A DNA stretch of 64,000 nucleotides, taken from Nitrosomonas sp. Is79A3 (GTDB lineage Bacteria > Pseudomonadota > Gammaproteobacteria > Burkholderiales > Nitrosomonadaceae). The number at the start of each line of letters is the position of its first letter. Positions within the stretch are counted from its first letter, which is position 1. The notes beneath the pieces were generated by a model. That model did not search any database, was not told where the DNA came from, and saw nothing but the letters and a program-made list of their open reading frames with translations. Of this stretch, positions 35,901 through 44,648 are shown piece after piece. The DNA lies in assembly GCF_000219585.1 (NCBI RefSeq), contig NC_015731.1, forward strand, positions 3,162,001-3,226,000. Direction: 5' to 3'. The translations under genes were made by a program, and so were the position numbers.

Positions 35901-36986
35901 GGTATCGCACTCTCGAAGCTGATGAGTGATAACCATGCTTATGGATTAACTGTCGCTCGAAAGTTCATCGAAACAGATTTGCCTGAACTACTTAAAGCGA
36001 TCGGTCGAGCCTACAGCACACTAGACCTGAAAGACGATGGGTATACAGAAGATGACTTGATGCTGCTTCGGTGTGTTCTATCGTCCAGAGACCAGTGGGT
36101 CGTTCGGAACGGAATTGGAGCAATCAGATCTGTAGCTAAGAACAACAAGCTACTTGCCATTGATCTGCTTAAGTGCGTTGATATCGGCATTTCAGGCAAA
36201 GTTGCGGACGAGGTTCTTATGCTCTTTCAGGGAGATGAAATGATTCCGTTTCGCTTGCTCACAGACAGTGATATTGAACATTTTCTCAAGAAGTTGATGA
36301 CAATACCTGAGCTGGATGGGCATTGGATCGAAAAGTTCTTGTCAAAGGCTTCTAGGTATCACGCGCAATTTACCGCTGAGTTCTTCATGGCTAGGGTTGA
36401 ATATGCGGCAAGTACAGATGACAGCTACCGCCCATGCAATTATGGGCCGTATCTTCACATACCTCTACGCTTTCGAGAATCAGAGGAGTTTGGTTCACTT
36501 CTTCGACAGGTGGCTCAGTGGATGAAAAACCTTACCGAAAAGGATTATTACGCCGGTGAACTATTTAGTGTGATGTTTAGCCCCTTGGATGACGAGCTAC
36601 TTGGATCCATCCAAGACTGGGTCGAAGTAAGCACACCTGACGATATGCGAATCATCTCTCAAGTACTTAGCAAGAGCGGTCCGAACTTTGTATTCGAGCA
36701 ACGTGCTTTCGTAACTCGATTTATGGACAAGGCAAAGCAGCATGGAAAAGAGATGCTCGAAAATGCGATGAGTGCACTATACATTTCAGCCATTCCTGAC
36801 TCGAAATCGGGCATTCCCGGGGAACCGTTCCCCGAAGACGTCAAGATGCATGATAATGCAGAAAAAGCACTTCAGGAAATCCCTAGATTCGCGCCAGCAC
36901 GTCGCCTATATGAATCATTAAAGAAAAGCGCAGAGGATGGTATCAATCGCTCGCGCAGAGACCGTGAAGCATTCGAAGGTGAGTGA
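32951..36986 (+). CDS. XRE-HTH / Mrr nuclease / P-loop NTPase / helical-repeat protein, frame broken at G9 tract
   Basis: A large defence-like gene. Part one (32951 to about 33976) codes an XRE-type helix-turn-helix (residues ~15-75; QQTVSRWESRLSRPRVNQMP), then an Mrr-type PD-(D/E)XK nuclease with DGLDIDVIF and YTFQCKRV as catalytic motifs, and reaches the Walker A motif. There nine Gs (33818-33826) put it out of frame. With eight Gs the text becomes LIGSGGGGKSRVLKQAVENF, a perfect P-loop that runs on without a stop into the second frame (33855-36986). Walker B is LLIVDDAH; the rest (~950 residues) is helical, HEAT/TPR-like. The joined protein would have ~1344 aa. The layout resembles Avs-type STAND defence proteins, but the N-terminal HTH is unusual. 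Either phase-variable or a real or sequencing frameshift. Confidence 0.8.
33818..33826 (+). repeat. Homopolymer G9 tract inside the Walker A codons
   Basis: Nine Gs in a row, followed by CGGGAAATCG. Loss of one G restores the glycine-rich loop and the reading frame. The tract is the only frame fault seen between the two halves of this gene. Confidence 0.9.
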
Positions 36987-37128
36987 TTTATATCAACGTC
37001 TAGCCAATTGAGAAAATCAGAGCTTGTCCAAAACTGGATATCGATCACGAAGAGACCAGCAGATCTTTGTCCTTTCTGATAGCTTGTTGGGCTATCCTAT
37101 AGCCGTTACACAAACCAAAGGAATTTCT

Positions 37129-38130
37129 ATGAATAGAAAATTTTCCGCTGTAGCAGTCATTATCGACGCCATGGTTCTTGCGCTACCAGTTACAGCAGCC
37201 ACACTCTCGCCTATCACCAAGCACTTTGGAATGTGTGACGCATCCGCCGCCGTCCCTGTTGGATCTAATCTATTTATCGTCGCCAACGACGAAGACAACA
37301 AACTGAGGGTCTATAAAAGGAATGAGTCCGGTGAATCAATATACTCGCAGGATCTTTCTTCATTTCTGCAAATTGATCCCAAGCATCCGGAAGCTGATAT
37401 CGAGGGAGCTACTCGCATTAAGAATCGTATCTACTGGATCACCTCACATGGTTCAAACAAAGAGGGCAAGACGCGTCCTAACCGCCACCGTTTTTTTGCA
37501 ACAGAAATCGAAACTATCGGCGGAAAGTTCAATTTGAAGCCTATTGGCATACCTTTCCTTGGCCTAGTCAAAGCCTTTGAAGATTCCCCAGAACTAAAGG
37601 GTTACAATCTTGGAGAATCCGCGAAGAATGCTCCAGAATCCAAGAATGGGCTCAACATCGAAGGACTAACTAAAACCCCGCAAGGTACCCTGTTGATCGG
37701 ATTCCGTAACCCTATTCCGGAGGGAAGGGCGTTGCTGGTTCCATTGGAAAATCCACAAGAAGTCATTACTGGAAATGAAAAACCAAAGCTGGGTAAGCCA
37801 ATACTTCTGGCATTGAATGGATTAGGTATACGCAGTATTGAATACTCGGATGCCAAAGGAGCGTACTTCATTATTGCAGGCCCCTATGACGATAATGGCG
37901 TTTTCCAGCTTTATCAATGGTCAGGCAATCCTTCCGAAGCACCTGAATCAATTAAGACTGACTTCCGAGGATTACATCCAGAGGCATTGGTTGTTTATCC
38001 GAAGAAAAAAGAAATAATTTAGATCATTAGTGATGATGGATCAAAATCGATAAACGGACAAAATTGCAAAGGTTTGGCTAAGGCCCAGGATAAGAACTTT
38101 CGCAGCACTTGGGTAAACATAGAGCCTTAA
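37129..38130 (+). pseudogene. DUF3616-like secreted protein with in-frame TAG near the end
   Basis: Signal peptide (MNRKFSAVAVIIDAMVLALPVTA) then a beta-propeller-like DUF3616 protein: VGSNLFIVANDEDNKLRVYK, DIEGATRIKNRIYWITSHG and NIEGLTKTPQGTLLIGFRNP. ATG at 37129 follows AAAGGAA. A TAG at 38020-38022 stops it at about 297 aa, but the same frame continues for 36 codons with the expected family end (IISDDGS…, FRSTWVNIEP) to a TAA at 38128. A CAG to TAG change is the simplest reason. The product may be truncated by 37 residues. Role unknown. Confidence 0.75.
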
Positions 38131-38293
38131 TAAAACCTTTTCCTCGGGGTTCTGGTGGCATTGACACACGGATAAAGTTATTCCAGCAGTACTCACCCTT
38201 ATATAGATGCTCAATACCCAGCTCTTTCCATAAATCATCACATTCGTTTCTTTGGTCGTGAGAAATATAGCGATCGTATATAGAGTCCGCCAT
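38078..38293 (-). CDS. Small acidic ORF, unknown
   Basis: 71 codons; MADSIYDRYISHDQRNECDD, then LWKELGIEHLYKGEYCWNNF. Its 3' part lies opposite the end of the DUF3616-like frame. No clear ribosome binding site. It may be a fragment of a longer gene or not expressed. Confidence 0.3.
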   Translation of the reverse strand: MADSIYDRYISHDQRNECDDLWKELGIEHLYKGEYCWNNFIRVSMPPEPRGKGFIKALCLPKCCESSYPGP

Positions 38294-38378
38294 TAAACAG
38301 TTTGATTTTTCATAGCAGAGAAGGCCGGGATGCGGAGATTCTACTAAATCTTTTTAATGGCCGGATCAATAATTGCAC

Positions 38379-38431
38379 TGATAGCATAAAATTATTCTTC
38401 CATTGGAAGACGAAAAACAGAGGAAACCTCA
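38379..38431. repeat. Solo right end of the IS3 element
   Basis: 53 bases match the last part of the IS3 copies (CTGATAGCATAAAA…, then TTGGAAGACGAAAAACAG, ending AACCTCA). No transposase is attached. It borders the GC-rich lipoprotein segment on its left. Confidence 0.85.
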
Positions 38432-38471
38432 GTTGACGACCAAACCGTTCCCAGATATATTTAATTGTGGT

Positions 38472-38498
38472 GGAAAAGAGTTTTTATTTTTCCTATAC
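38472..38498 (+). promoter_or_regulatory. 27-nt leader motif shared with the C25 peptidase gene
   Basis: GGAAAAG, four variable bases, TTTATTTTTCCTATAC, 92 bases before the lipoprotein start. 23 of 27 positions equal the minus-strand copy at 29824-29850. Confidence 0.5.
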
Positions 38499-38590
38499 GC
38501 GAAGCGGTGTATATTTCTTTTTGTATCTTCACGCCGTTATCTACGCACTGCACGTTCCCCGGCCTGCGCGGCCACACAATGGAGATCACC

Positions 38591-39679
38591 ATGCGCAACT
38601 TCCGTTATCGCTGGATGCTTGTAACGCTGCTTGTGTTCGCCACGCTCGGTTGTGATCAGCGGGTCCCGATTCCTGCGCCGGAGCAGGACGCCAATCCCAT
38701 TATCCACGTCGGCGCGGTCGCTTCCGGTGGCGGTGAGATCAAAGTGCCAGATGCGCACACCGGGAGTTGCGCCTCGCCGTGCAAGAACCCGGTGAGCACC
38801 GGCGCACAACTGGTGCTGTCGATTTCTGCGCAGAATCCGGGCGGCGTGAAATATCTTTCGGCGGTCATCTCTGAAACCGGCAAGCCCTCCTACAGCGTGC
38901 AACTCGAAAGCCAGCCGGACAAGCAGAACCGCGTGCCGACGCAATTGACGATCGCAGGCCACAATGGCACCGGCGGTGTAGGCAATACGCCTATCGGCGC
39001 GAAGATGAATAATCCGATCGGGACGTTTACTGCGCTCGTGTCCGCGACGAACTACAACGACATGACGTCGCTCTACACGGTTACCTACTATGTCGACGGC
39101 CATGTGCAGGCGAGCCTTGCGGCGTCTCCTGCCAGCATCTACCCAGGAGATAGCTCGACCCTCACCTGGAACACAACTCATGCCACCAGTGTGCGGATCG
39201 ATCCGCTTGGCACGCAACCACCCAGCGGCTCCAAAACCGTCACCCCGAACGCCACCACCACTTACACGCTTACCGCCAAGGATTGGCTCGAAAGCACGAC
39301 AAAAAGTGCGACGGTCACTGTTGGGGAGCGGCCGAAAGAAGGCTGTCTCGCCGGTGGTTTGAACTTCGTTTGGGATCCCGGCCGCTATGGTGGTACCGGC
39401 GAGATCACCGTCGGCGTTCGCTTCCACGGCACGCTTAAGAGCGCGCCGGTGTCGGGCAGCACTGCCGCGATGCAATTCACGAAAACCGAGTCACCGACGC
39501 TGAGCAACTACGCGGGCTACAAGGCCGTTCCGTTCCAAGCTTGCCAACTGATGACCGGAACATGGGCTGTAACGGCGGAAGTGATTTCCGGCCCGCTGCC
39601 GAAGCGGAGCATTCCTTGCACCGCGATCGTTCCCGGCTCAGTGGAATTCAATTACGAAGATAGTACCTGCCTGCCTTAG
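38591..39679 (+). CDS. Lipoprotein with an Ig-like domain, GC-rich
   Basis: About 362 aa. ATG at 38591 follows GGAG (38581-38584). N-terminal signal MRNFRYRWMLVTLLVFATLGC ends in a lipobox. The mature part contains a repeat-type Ig-like fold around residues 165-245 (ASPASIYPGDSSTLTWNTT, then TVTPNATTTYTLTAKDW), common in secreted or surface proteins. A C-terminal part with several cysteines follows. GC content is clearly above its surroundings, and it sits between an IS3 end relic and a truncated IS3, so it was probably acquired. Function unknown. Confidence 0.75.
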   Translation: MRNFRYRWMLVTLLVFATLGCDQRVPIPAPEQDANPIIHVGAVASGGGEIKVPDAHTGSCASPCKNPVSTGAQLVLSISAQNPGGVKYLSAVISETGKPSYSVQLESQPDKQNRVPTQLTIAGHNGTGGVGNTPIGAKMNNPIGTFTALVSATNYNDMTSLYTVTYYVDGHVQASLAASPASIYPGDSSTLTWNTTHATSVRIDPLGTQPPSGSKTVTPNATTTYTLTAKDWLESTTKSATVTVGERPKEGCLAGGLNFVWDPGRYGGTGEITVGVRFHGTLKSAPVSGSTAAMQFTKTESPTLSNYAGYKAVPFQACQLMTGTWAVTAEVISGPLPKRSIPCTAIVPGSVEFNYEDSTCLP

Positions 39680-39803
39680 ATTGAGAAGTGCGTCAGAGAA
39701 CAGAATCAATACTGTCAGACACTATTGATCGCTTGTGGGAACAGCCCACACTTCGCCTATTGTCAGTGGCTTCACTGAATTGTTGTCGAAAGAGTATCTG
39801 TAT

Positions 39804-40740
39804 GAATCACCCCGGGTTCTCTGGAGGCTGTTTGGTTTAAGTAACTTTGGCAGAATCCGAGTTGGCTAACTGCCGGTAGTATTGTGCCTCAGCTTCTGCA
39901 GGCGGTATATAGCCGATGGGTCCCAGCAAACGCTGGTGATTGAACCAGAACACCCAGTTCAACGTCGCCAATTCAACGGATTCCCTGTTTTTCCATGGCC
40001 CCTGCTTGTGAATCAATTCAGCTTTGTAAAGCCCGTTGATCGTTTCGGCTAGTGCGTTGTCGTAGCTATCTCCTTTACTGCCAACAGACGGTTCTATTCC
40101 AGCCTCGGCAAGCCGCTCCGTATAACGGATAGAGACATACTGGGAACCCCGGTCGCTGTGGTGAATCAAGGCACCCAGCTCCGGTTGCCGGGCGTATAAA
40201 GCCTGCTCCAGCGCATCCAGTACGAAGTCCGTGTGCATGCTGGAACTGACCCGCCAACCCACGATGCACCGGGCAAACACGTCAATGACGAACGCGACAT
40301 ACAGCCAGCCCTGCCAGGTGGAAACATAGGTAAAATCCGACACCCATAACTGGTTTGGGCGATCCGCCTTGAATTGCCGGTTTACGCGATCCAGCGGGCA
40401 CGGCAGCGCCTTGTCTGAAACCGTCGTGCGGACAATCTTACCGCGCCGCACACCTTCCAGCCCCAACCGTTTCATGAGCCGTTCAACAGTGCAGCGAGCT
40501 ACCTGTATTCCTTCGCGCTTAAGTTGCCGCCATACCTTGTCGGCACCATACACCTGCAGGTTGGCTTGCCAGACTCGTTGTATCTGCGGCATCAACTCGT
40601 CATCACGAATAGCTCGGGCACAGCGTAATGCCGGATTACGCAGTTCGACAGCGTGACGTCGATACCCTGACGGGGCGACCTGCAAAACCTTGCAGATCGG
40701 CTCGACCCCGTGGGTGTCACGATACCGGTCGATAAACGAC
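39804..40740 (-). mobile_element. Truncated IS3-family element of another type
   Basis: One end (TGAATCACCCCGGGTTCTC at 39804) is present; the other was lost where copy B of the first IS3 begins at 40741. It holds most of orfB on the minus strand (39837 to about 40737): DDE integrase motifs VSDFTYVSTWQGWLYVAFVI, LIHHSDRGSQYVSI and NALAETINGLYKAELI are all visible. orfA is missing, so it cannot move alone. An open frame that continues to 41003 beyond this is antisense to copy B and not real. Confidence 0.85.
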
Positions 40741-42027
40741 TGAGCTTCCCCCGAAAAATAGTCTTCCAAGGGTGACATACAATTAACGTTACTATTGAGA
40801 GGAAGACGATGAAGAAGATACCGAAGCAGGAATACACGACCGAGTTCAAGGAGCAAGCGGTCAAGCAAGTGAAGATGGGAAAGTCGATTGTTCTGGTAGC
40901 GAAGGAACTGGGGCTGGTAGAACAAACACTGCGCAACTGGGTAAAGTTGGCGTAGGCAGGCAAACTTAACGGTAAGGGTACCAAGGTTGTCACACCGGAA
41001 CAAATGGATCTATCCCGGTTACGTGCTGAGAACGTAAGGCTGAAACGGGAGTGTGAGATCCTAAAAAAAGCAACGGCGTACTTCGCGAGAGATGTTGTGC
41101 GAAGTACGCCTGGATTGATAAGCAACGGGAGTTTTCTCTCGCCGAGATGTGTACGATATTAGATGTCAGCGTGAGCGGATACCGGTCGTAGAAGCGTGGT
41201 GGCAAACCGGATCGCAAACGCCTCACCGACATTCAAATGCTGACGCTGATCCAATCTATTCATGCCGAACTCAAGGGGATCTACGGTAGTCCGAGAATGG
41301 TCAGAGAATTGCGTGACCGTGGGTTTCCAGCTTCCAAGAAGCGGGTTGAACGTCTAATGCGAGAGAACGGCATTCGTGCAAGGCACAAGCGGCGCTACAA
41401 GATAACGACGGACTCCAGGCACAATCTGCCGATTGCACCGAATCTGCTGGATCGGAATTTCAACCCAGTCGCGCCTAATCAGGTCTGGACGTTCGACTTC
41501 ACTTACCTATGGACAGATGAGGGCTGGCTATATCTGGCTATCGTGCTTGATCTGTTTAACCGTGAGGTGGTTGGCTGGTCGCTGAAACCGCGCATGACTG
41601 CAGACATCGTTACAGATGCACTAACGATGGCATGGTTTCGCAAGAAACCTGCAGCAGGATTGATGCACCACTCAGATCGGGGTAGCCAATATGCCAGCAA
41701 AGAATTTCAGAGAAGGCTCAAGAAATACGGCATGATCTGCTCAATGAGCCGTAAAGGTAATTGTTGGGATAATGCCCCAACCGAAAGTTGGTTCAATAGC
41801 TTCAAGAACGAGCGAGTACATGGACTGCGTTATGAAACACGCGCAGAGATGGCTGCCATGAGCTTCGAGTACATCGAGGTACTTTACAACCGGAAACGGC
41901 AGCACTCAACGTTAGGCTATAAATCGCCAATGAGGTTTCTAAATGACTGGCTAATCCTCAACAGAAGAAAAAGCTGATAGCATAAAACTGTTCGCCTGTT
42001 GGAAGACGAAAAACAGAGGGAACCTCA
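40741..42027 (+). mobile_element. IS3-family element, copy B (defective)
   Basis: 1287 bp, almost identical to copy A and in the same orientation. orfA (from 40809) has a TAG at 40953-40955 where copy A has GAG; orfB (from 41147) has a TAG at 41189-41191 where copy A has TGG. The rest of orfB runs intact to 41977, with the end that copy A has lost by frameshift. It has inserted into, or recombined with, another IS3 (39804-40740). Confidence 0.9.
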
Positions 42028-42382
42028 GTCGATATCAGCGCTATCTTGCCACTCAAGAAAAAATCCCAGACAATTGAATCATCGGTTCATAAAAAAAGCG
42101 TGAAACTTTAGTTTGTGATCATCCTATCAGCAAGCAGCATCTGTAGAAAAAAATGATCCTGGAAAGCTGCCAGCAGATTTTAAGTTTGATCGTATCGAAA
42201 CGAAATTTGAGTGCTTTTCTGAACATAGCAAATTCTCCCTGAATTAATATTGCTTACATTCCTGAGTTTCGACATGGGAATATAATCATTCTTGCCTTGT
42301 CTCATCAAATTTCCTAACACAGCACAATCTACATCCTTGAAATGGTCTATGCCCAACTATAAAACTATGGGCTCCATGAAAA
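42028..42382. other. Intergenic, possible gene remnant
   Basis: 355 bases after IS3 copy B. One short plus-strand open stretch of about 43 codons near 42125-42247 (…PGKLPADFKFDRIETKF…) looks like coding sequence without a start and may be a relic of a gene cut by the IS. Nothing else is supported. Confidence 0.35.
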
Positions 42383-44581
42383 TCAGCATACCTCATTCAG
42401 ATCGTCAAGCAGAAAGATAGGGTGTTGGCTAAAATCGTTCTGTAGGGTGAGCTGAACAGGAGGTTTTGTCGAATCAAGAAAATTCAGTTTGGCGATGAGC
42501 ATCGAACTAAGCTCAGTCATTGCTTGTTCAAGAGGCAGTAAAATTTTAGTGCTGTCAAATGGACGATCCTTATGAAGGACCATCGGTGTAATCGCGACAT
42601 CTTGTGCATTCAGCAAGGTAATCAGAATATCGATTCGATCAATACCCATAGTGACAAAATTCACCTTTGTAGCGTTTACTGAAAAAAGATATTGAACGTT
42701 CTGCACATCGACCGTCTGGAATTGAACAAATTTAAAAAGATCTGTTTTCGTCAAATTATCAGCGATCTGGAGTTCACAATCGCACAACAAACCCAATTCT
42801 TTGTGGTCAGCAGGCAAGTCCATGGCAAATATCCCCTTAGCAGGAATTACTTCACCAACCGGCACTACTGAAACATTCTGTGGCGTGAGCAGAGCGATTC
42901 TTGTCACGAAAAGATCGAATGACGACCCATTCTCGAGAATCGCTTTCTGATTAGCTTCATCAACCCGAAGAGCCATACCAGCTGATCCATTGGTCTGGGT
43001 ATTTGTGAAATTTAAGAGCACGGGAACTTCGATCGGAATCGGAAATGCATCATCGAGACGAATACCAAGCATTCCAGTGAGAAACGGTTCGTGTGTTATC
43101 CGTAATTGCGCAATAAACATATTGGCATTGGCAACGGCTGGAGTGCCTCCGACCTGTTCTCTGATTTCGGTAGAGAGAGTAACGCCGTGAAGATCGGTTG
43201 CCTCGTTGACGAAGTGGAATGAAGTGAGAAACGGTGTCACAAGCTCGGATTCGGATTCTAGCTTAAAGCTTCGCGGCAAGTGAAAAGTCAGATTATGGAG
43301 TTCTAGTTCCGATTGATCATTGATCTCGTTAATGAGCAACAGGAGATCAATACTGCTGACGTCAGGAATAAGCGTAAAACTGAACTGGAATTTGCAACCT
43401 GCGTTGAGTCCCGGCGAGCTATCGACCAAAGCATTGCAAACCGCTGCACAACTATCGGATTCGCGCAAGATAACATAACGGGAAGGGATCACCAGAATTG
43501 TCCGACTAACCACACCCAGATAGAGTTTACTGATGGAAGGATAACGAGCTGAAACATCTCCTAAGGTCCGGAATTCAACGAATTCAGTCTGATGCGCATT
43601 GAAATTGCGAAGATCCTCGGCATTTATGATTACATGAGGTGTACTGATTGAAGCGATAGTGTATTTAAGACGATACAGATCCGCTTCGTACTTTCGATTG
43701 ATATCTAGTGAAATACTGTAGGGAATAGGGATAGTCCCGAGCATTGCCATATTACTAGATATGTGCGATTGTGGGATTCTCCCCCAAGCTTGATAGCTTG
43801 CTGAAACTCGACATCTGACTGAGCTCCCGGCTATCAAACCTTGATAGAGACTGATAACGCGGATACCGAAAATGTTATCGACGGCAAACAGATAAGTTCC
43901 GTCATCGTTGGGTGTAAGAGTGGCTGAGCAAGCGAATGACTCGGAAATACCTTGTTGGTTGACCATTTGAATGACGATGTCTCCCATAAGGTTTTGCAAA
44001 GGAACTTCTCGCAGATTTCCCTTTGGATTCTCGGCGCTCCAGGCTATTGCATCCGATGGTATGATTTTTTTTATTGTCATCGTAAACCGGCACTTATTAA
44101 ACGGGTTGCCGGTAGCTTGCTCGATCTCGGCAGTTTGGCTTGCCGCAAATCCGAATGCAAGATCAGGATCATCGATCAGGGAAAAGCTTGGCAGATACCA
44201 CTTCTGACCAAGTTGCGAAGGAACTGAAAAGAGATTACCGGTCTGTTCAGCGATATGAGGCACATCTAAGGGAGGTGTGGAAGGATGAGGTACATCCGCT
44301 GGAATCATATCACGATTCACAGCGCGAAGAGCGATCCGGCTTTCATCGAAACGTAAAGTACGGGCACTAACAGCTGTAGGTGCCTGGGCTACAAATTTCT
44401 GGTGACTTACTGAATCAAGCATTTGCGTGGTTGTGGAAGCTCGGGATACCGCTACAAATTCCTGGCGACTTACTGAATCTAGCGCGTGCTTGTCTGTGGC
44501 CTGGGCTACAAATATCTGGTGATTCACTAAATCTGACGTCTGCTTTTTTCCAAATTCAACGAATATCGGTTTCATGGGCAT
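42383..44581 (-). CDS. Large protein of unknown function with N-terminal repeats
   Basis: About 732 aa; not recognised. AGGAGG precedes the start; the ATG two codons on is equally possible. Residues ~16-66 hold three degenerate repeats (LVNHQIFVAQA, LDSVSRQEFVAVS, LDSVSHQKFVAQA). The rest is beta-rich, with segments such as DIVIQMVNQQGISESFACSA and VIPSRYVILRESDSCAAVC. No signal peptide or membrane helix is seen. It is the last gene of a six-gene minus-strand set. Confidence 0.7.
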   Translation of the reverse strand: MPMKPIFVEFGKKQTSDLVNHQIFVAQATDKHALDSVSRQEFVAVSRASTTTQMLDSVSHQKFVAQAPTAVSARTLRFDESRIALRAVNRDMIPADVPHPSTPPLDVPHIAEQTGNLFSVPSQLGQKWYLPSFSLIDDPDLAFGFAASQTAEIEQATGNPFNKCRFTMTIKKIIPSDAIAWSAENPKGNLREVPLQNLMGDIVIQMVNQQGISESFACSATLTPNDDGTYLFAVDNIFGIRVISLYQGLIAGSSVRCRVSASYQAWGRIPQSHISSNMAMLGTIPIPYSISLDINRKYEADLYRLKYTIASISTPHVIINAEDLRNFNAHQTEFVEFRTLGDVSARYPSISKLYLGVVSRTILVIPSRYVILRESDSCAAVCNALVDSSPGLNAGCKFQFSFTLIPDVSSIDLLLLINEINDQSELELHNLTFHLPRSFKLESESELVTPFLTSFHFVNEATDLHGVTLSTEIREQVGGTPAVANANMFIAQLRITHEPFLTGMLGIRLDDAFPIPIEVPVLLNFTNTQTNGSAGMALRVDEANQKAILENGSSFDLFVTRIALLTPQNVSVVPVGEVIPAKGIFAMDLPADHKELGLLCDCELQIADNLTKTDLFKFVQFQTVDVQNVQYLFSVNATKVNFVTMGIDRIDILITLLNAQDVAITPMVLHKDRPFDSTKILLPLEQAMTELSSMLIAKLNFLDSTKPPVQLTLQNDFSQHPIFLLDDLNEVC
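44388..44560 (-). repeat. Three in-frame repeats in the 732-aa gene
   Basis: Units begin at GCTACAAAT (plus strand) at 44388, 44451 and 44505, giving periods of 63 and 54 bases, that is 21 and 18 codons. They code the FVAQA-type repeats at the N-terminus. Confidence 0.7.
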
Positions 44582-44648
44582 AAAGCCTCCTAATACTGTA
44601 TAGAAATAGATCCTGGAATATATTTTTGATTATGTAAACTATGGATGC

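Noticed and set aside
38537..39475. 312-codon minus-strand frame opposite the lipoprotein
   Set aside because: Arg/His-rich translation without motifs; the plus strand gives a signal peptide, lipobox and Ig-like domain.
40741..41003. Extension of the truncated IS3 orfB into copy B
   Set aside because: This part is antisense to copy B orfA, and the same antisense frame exists at copy A (24974-25252); the real protein begins at about 40737.
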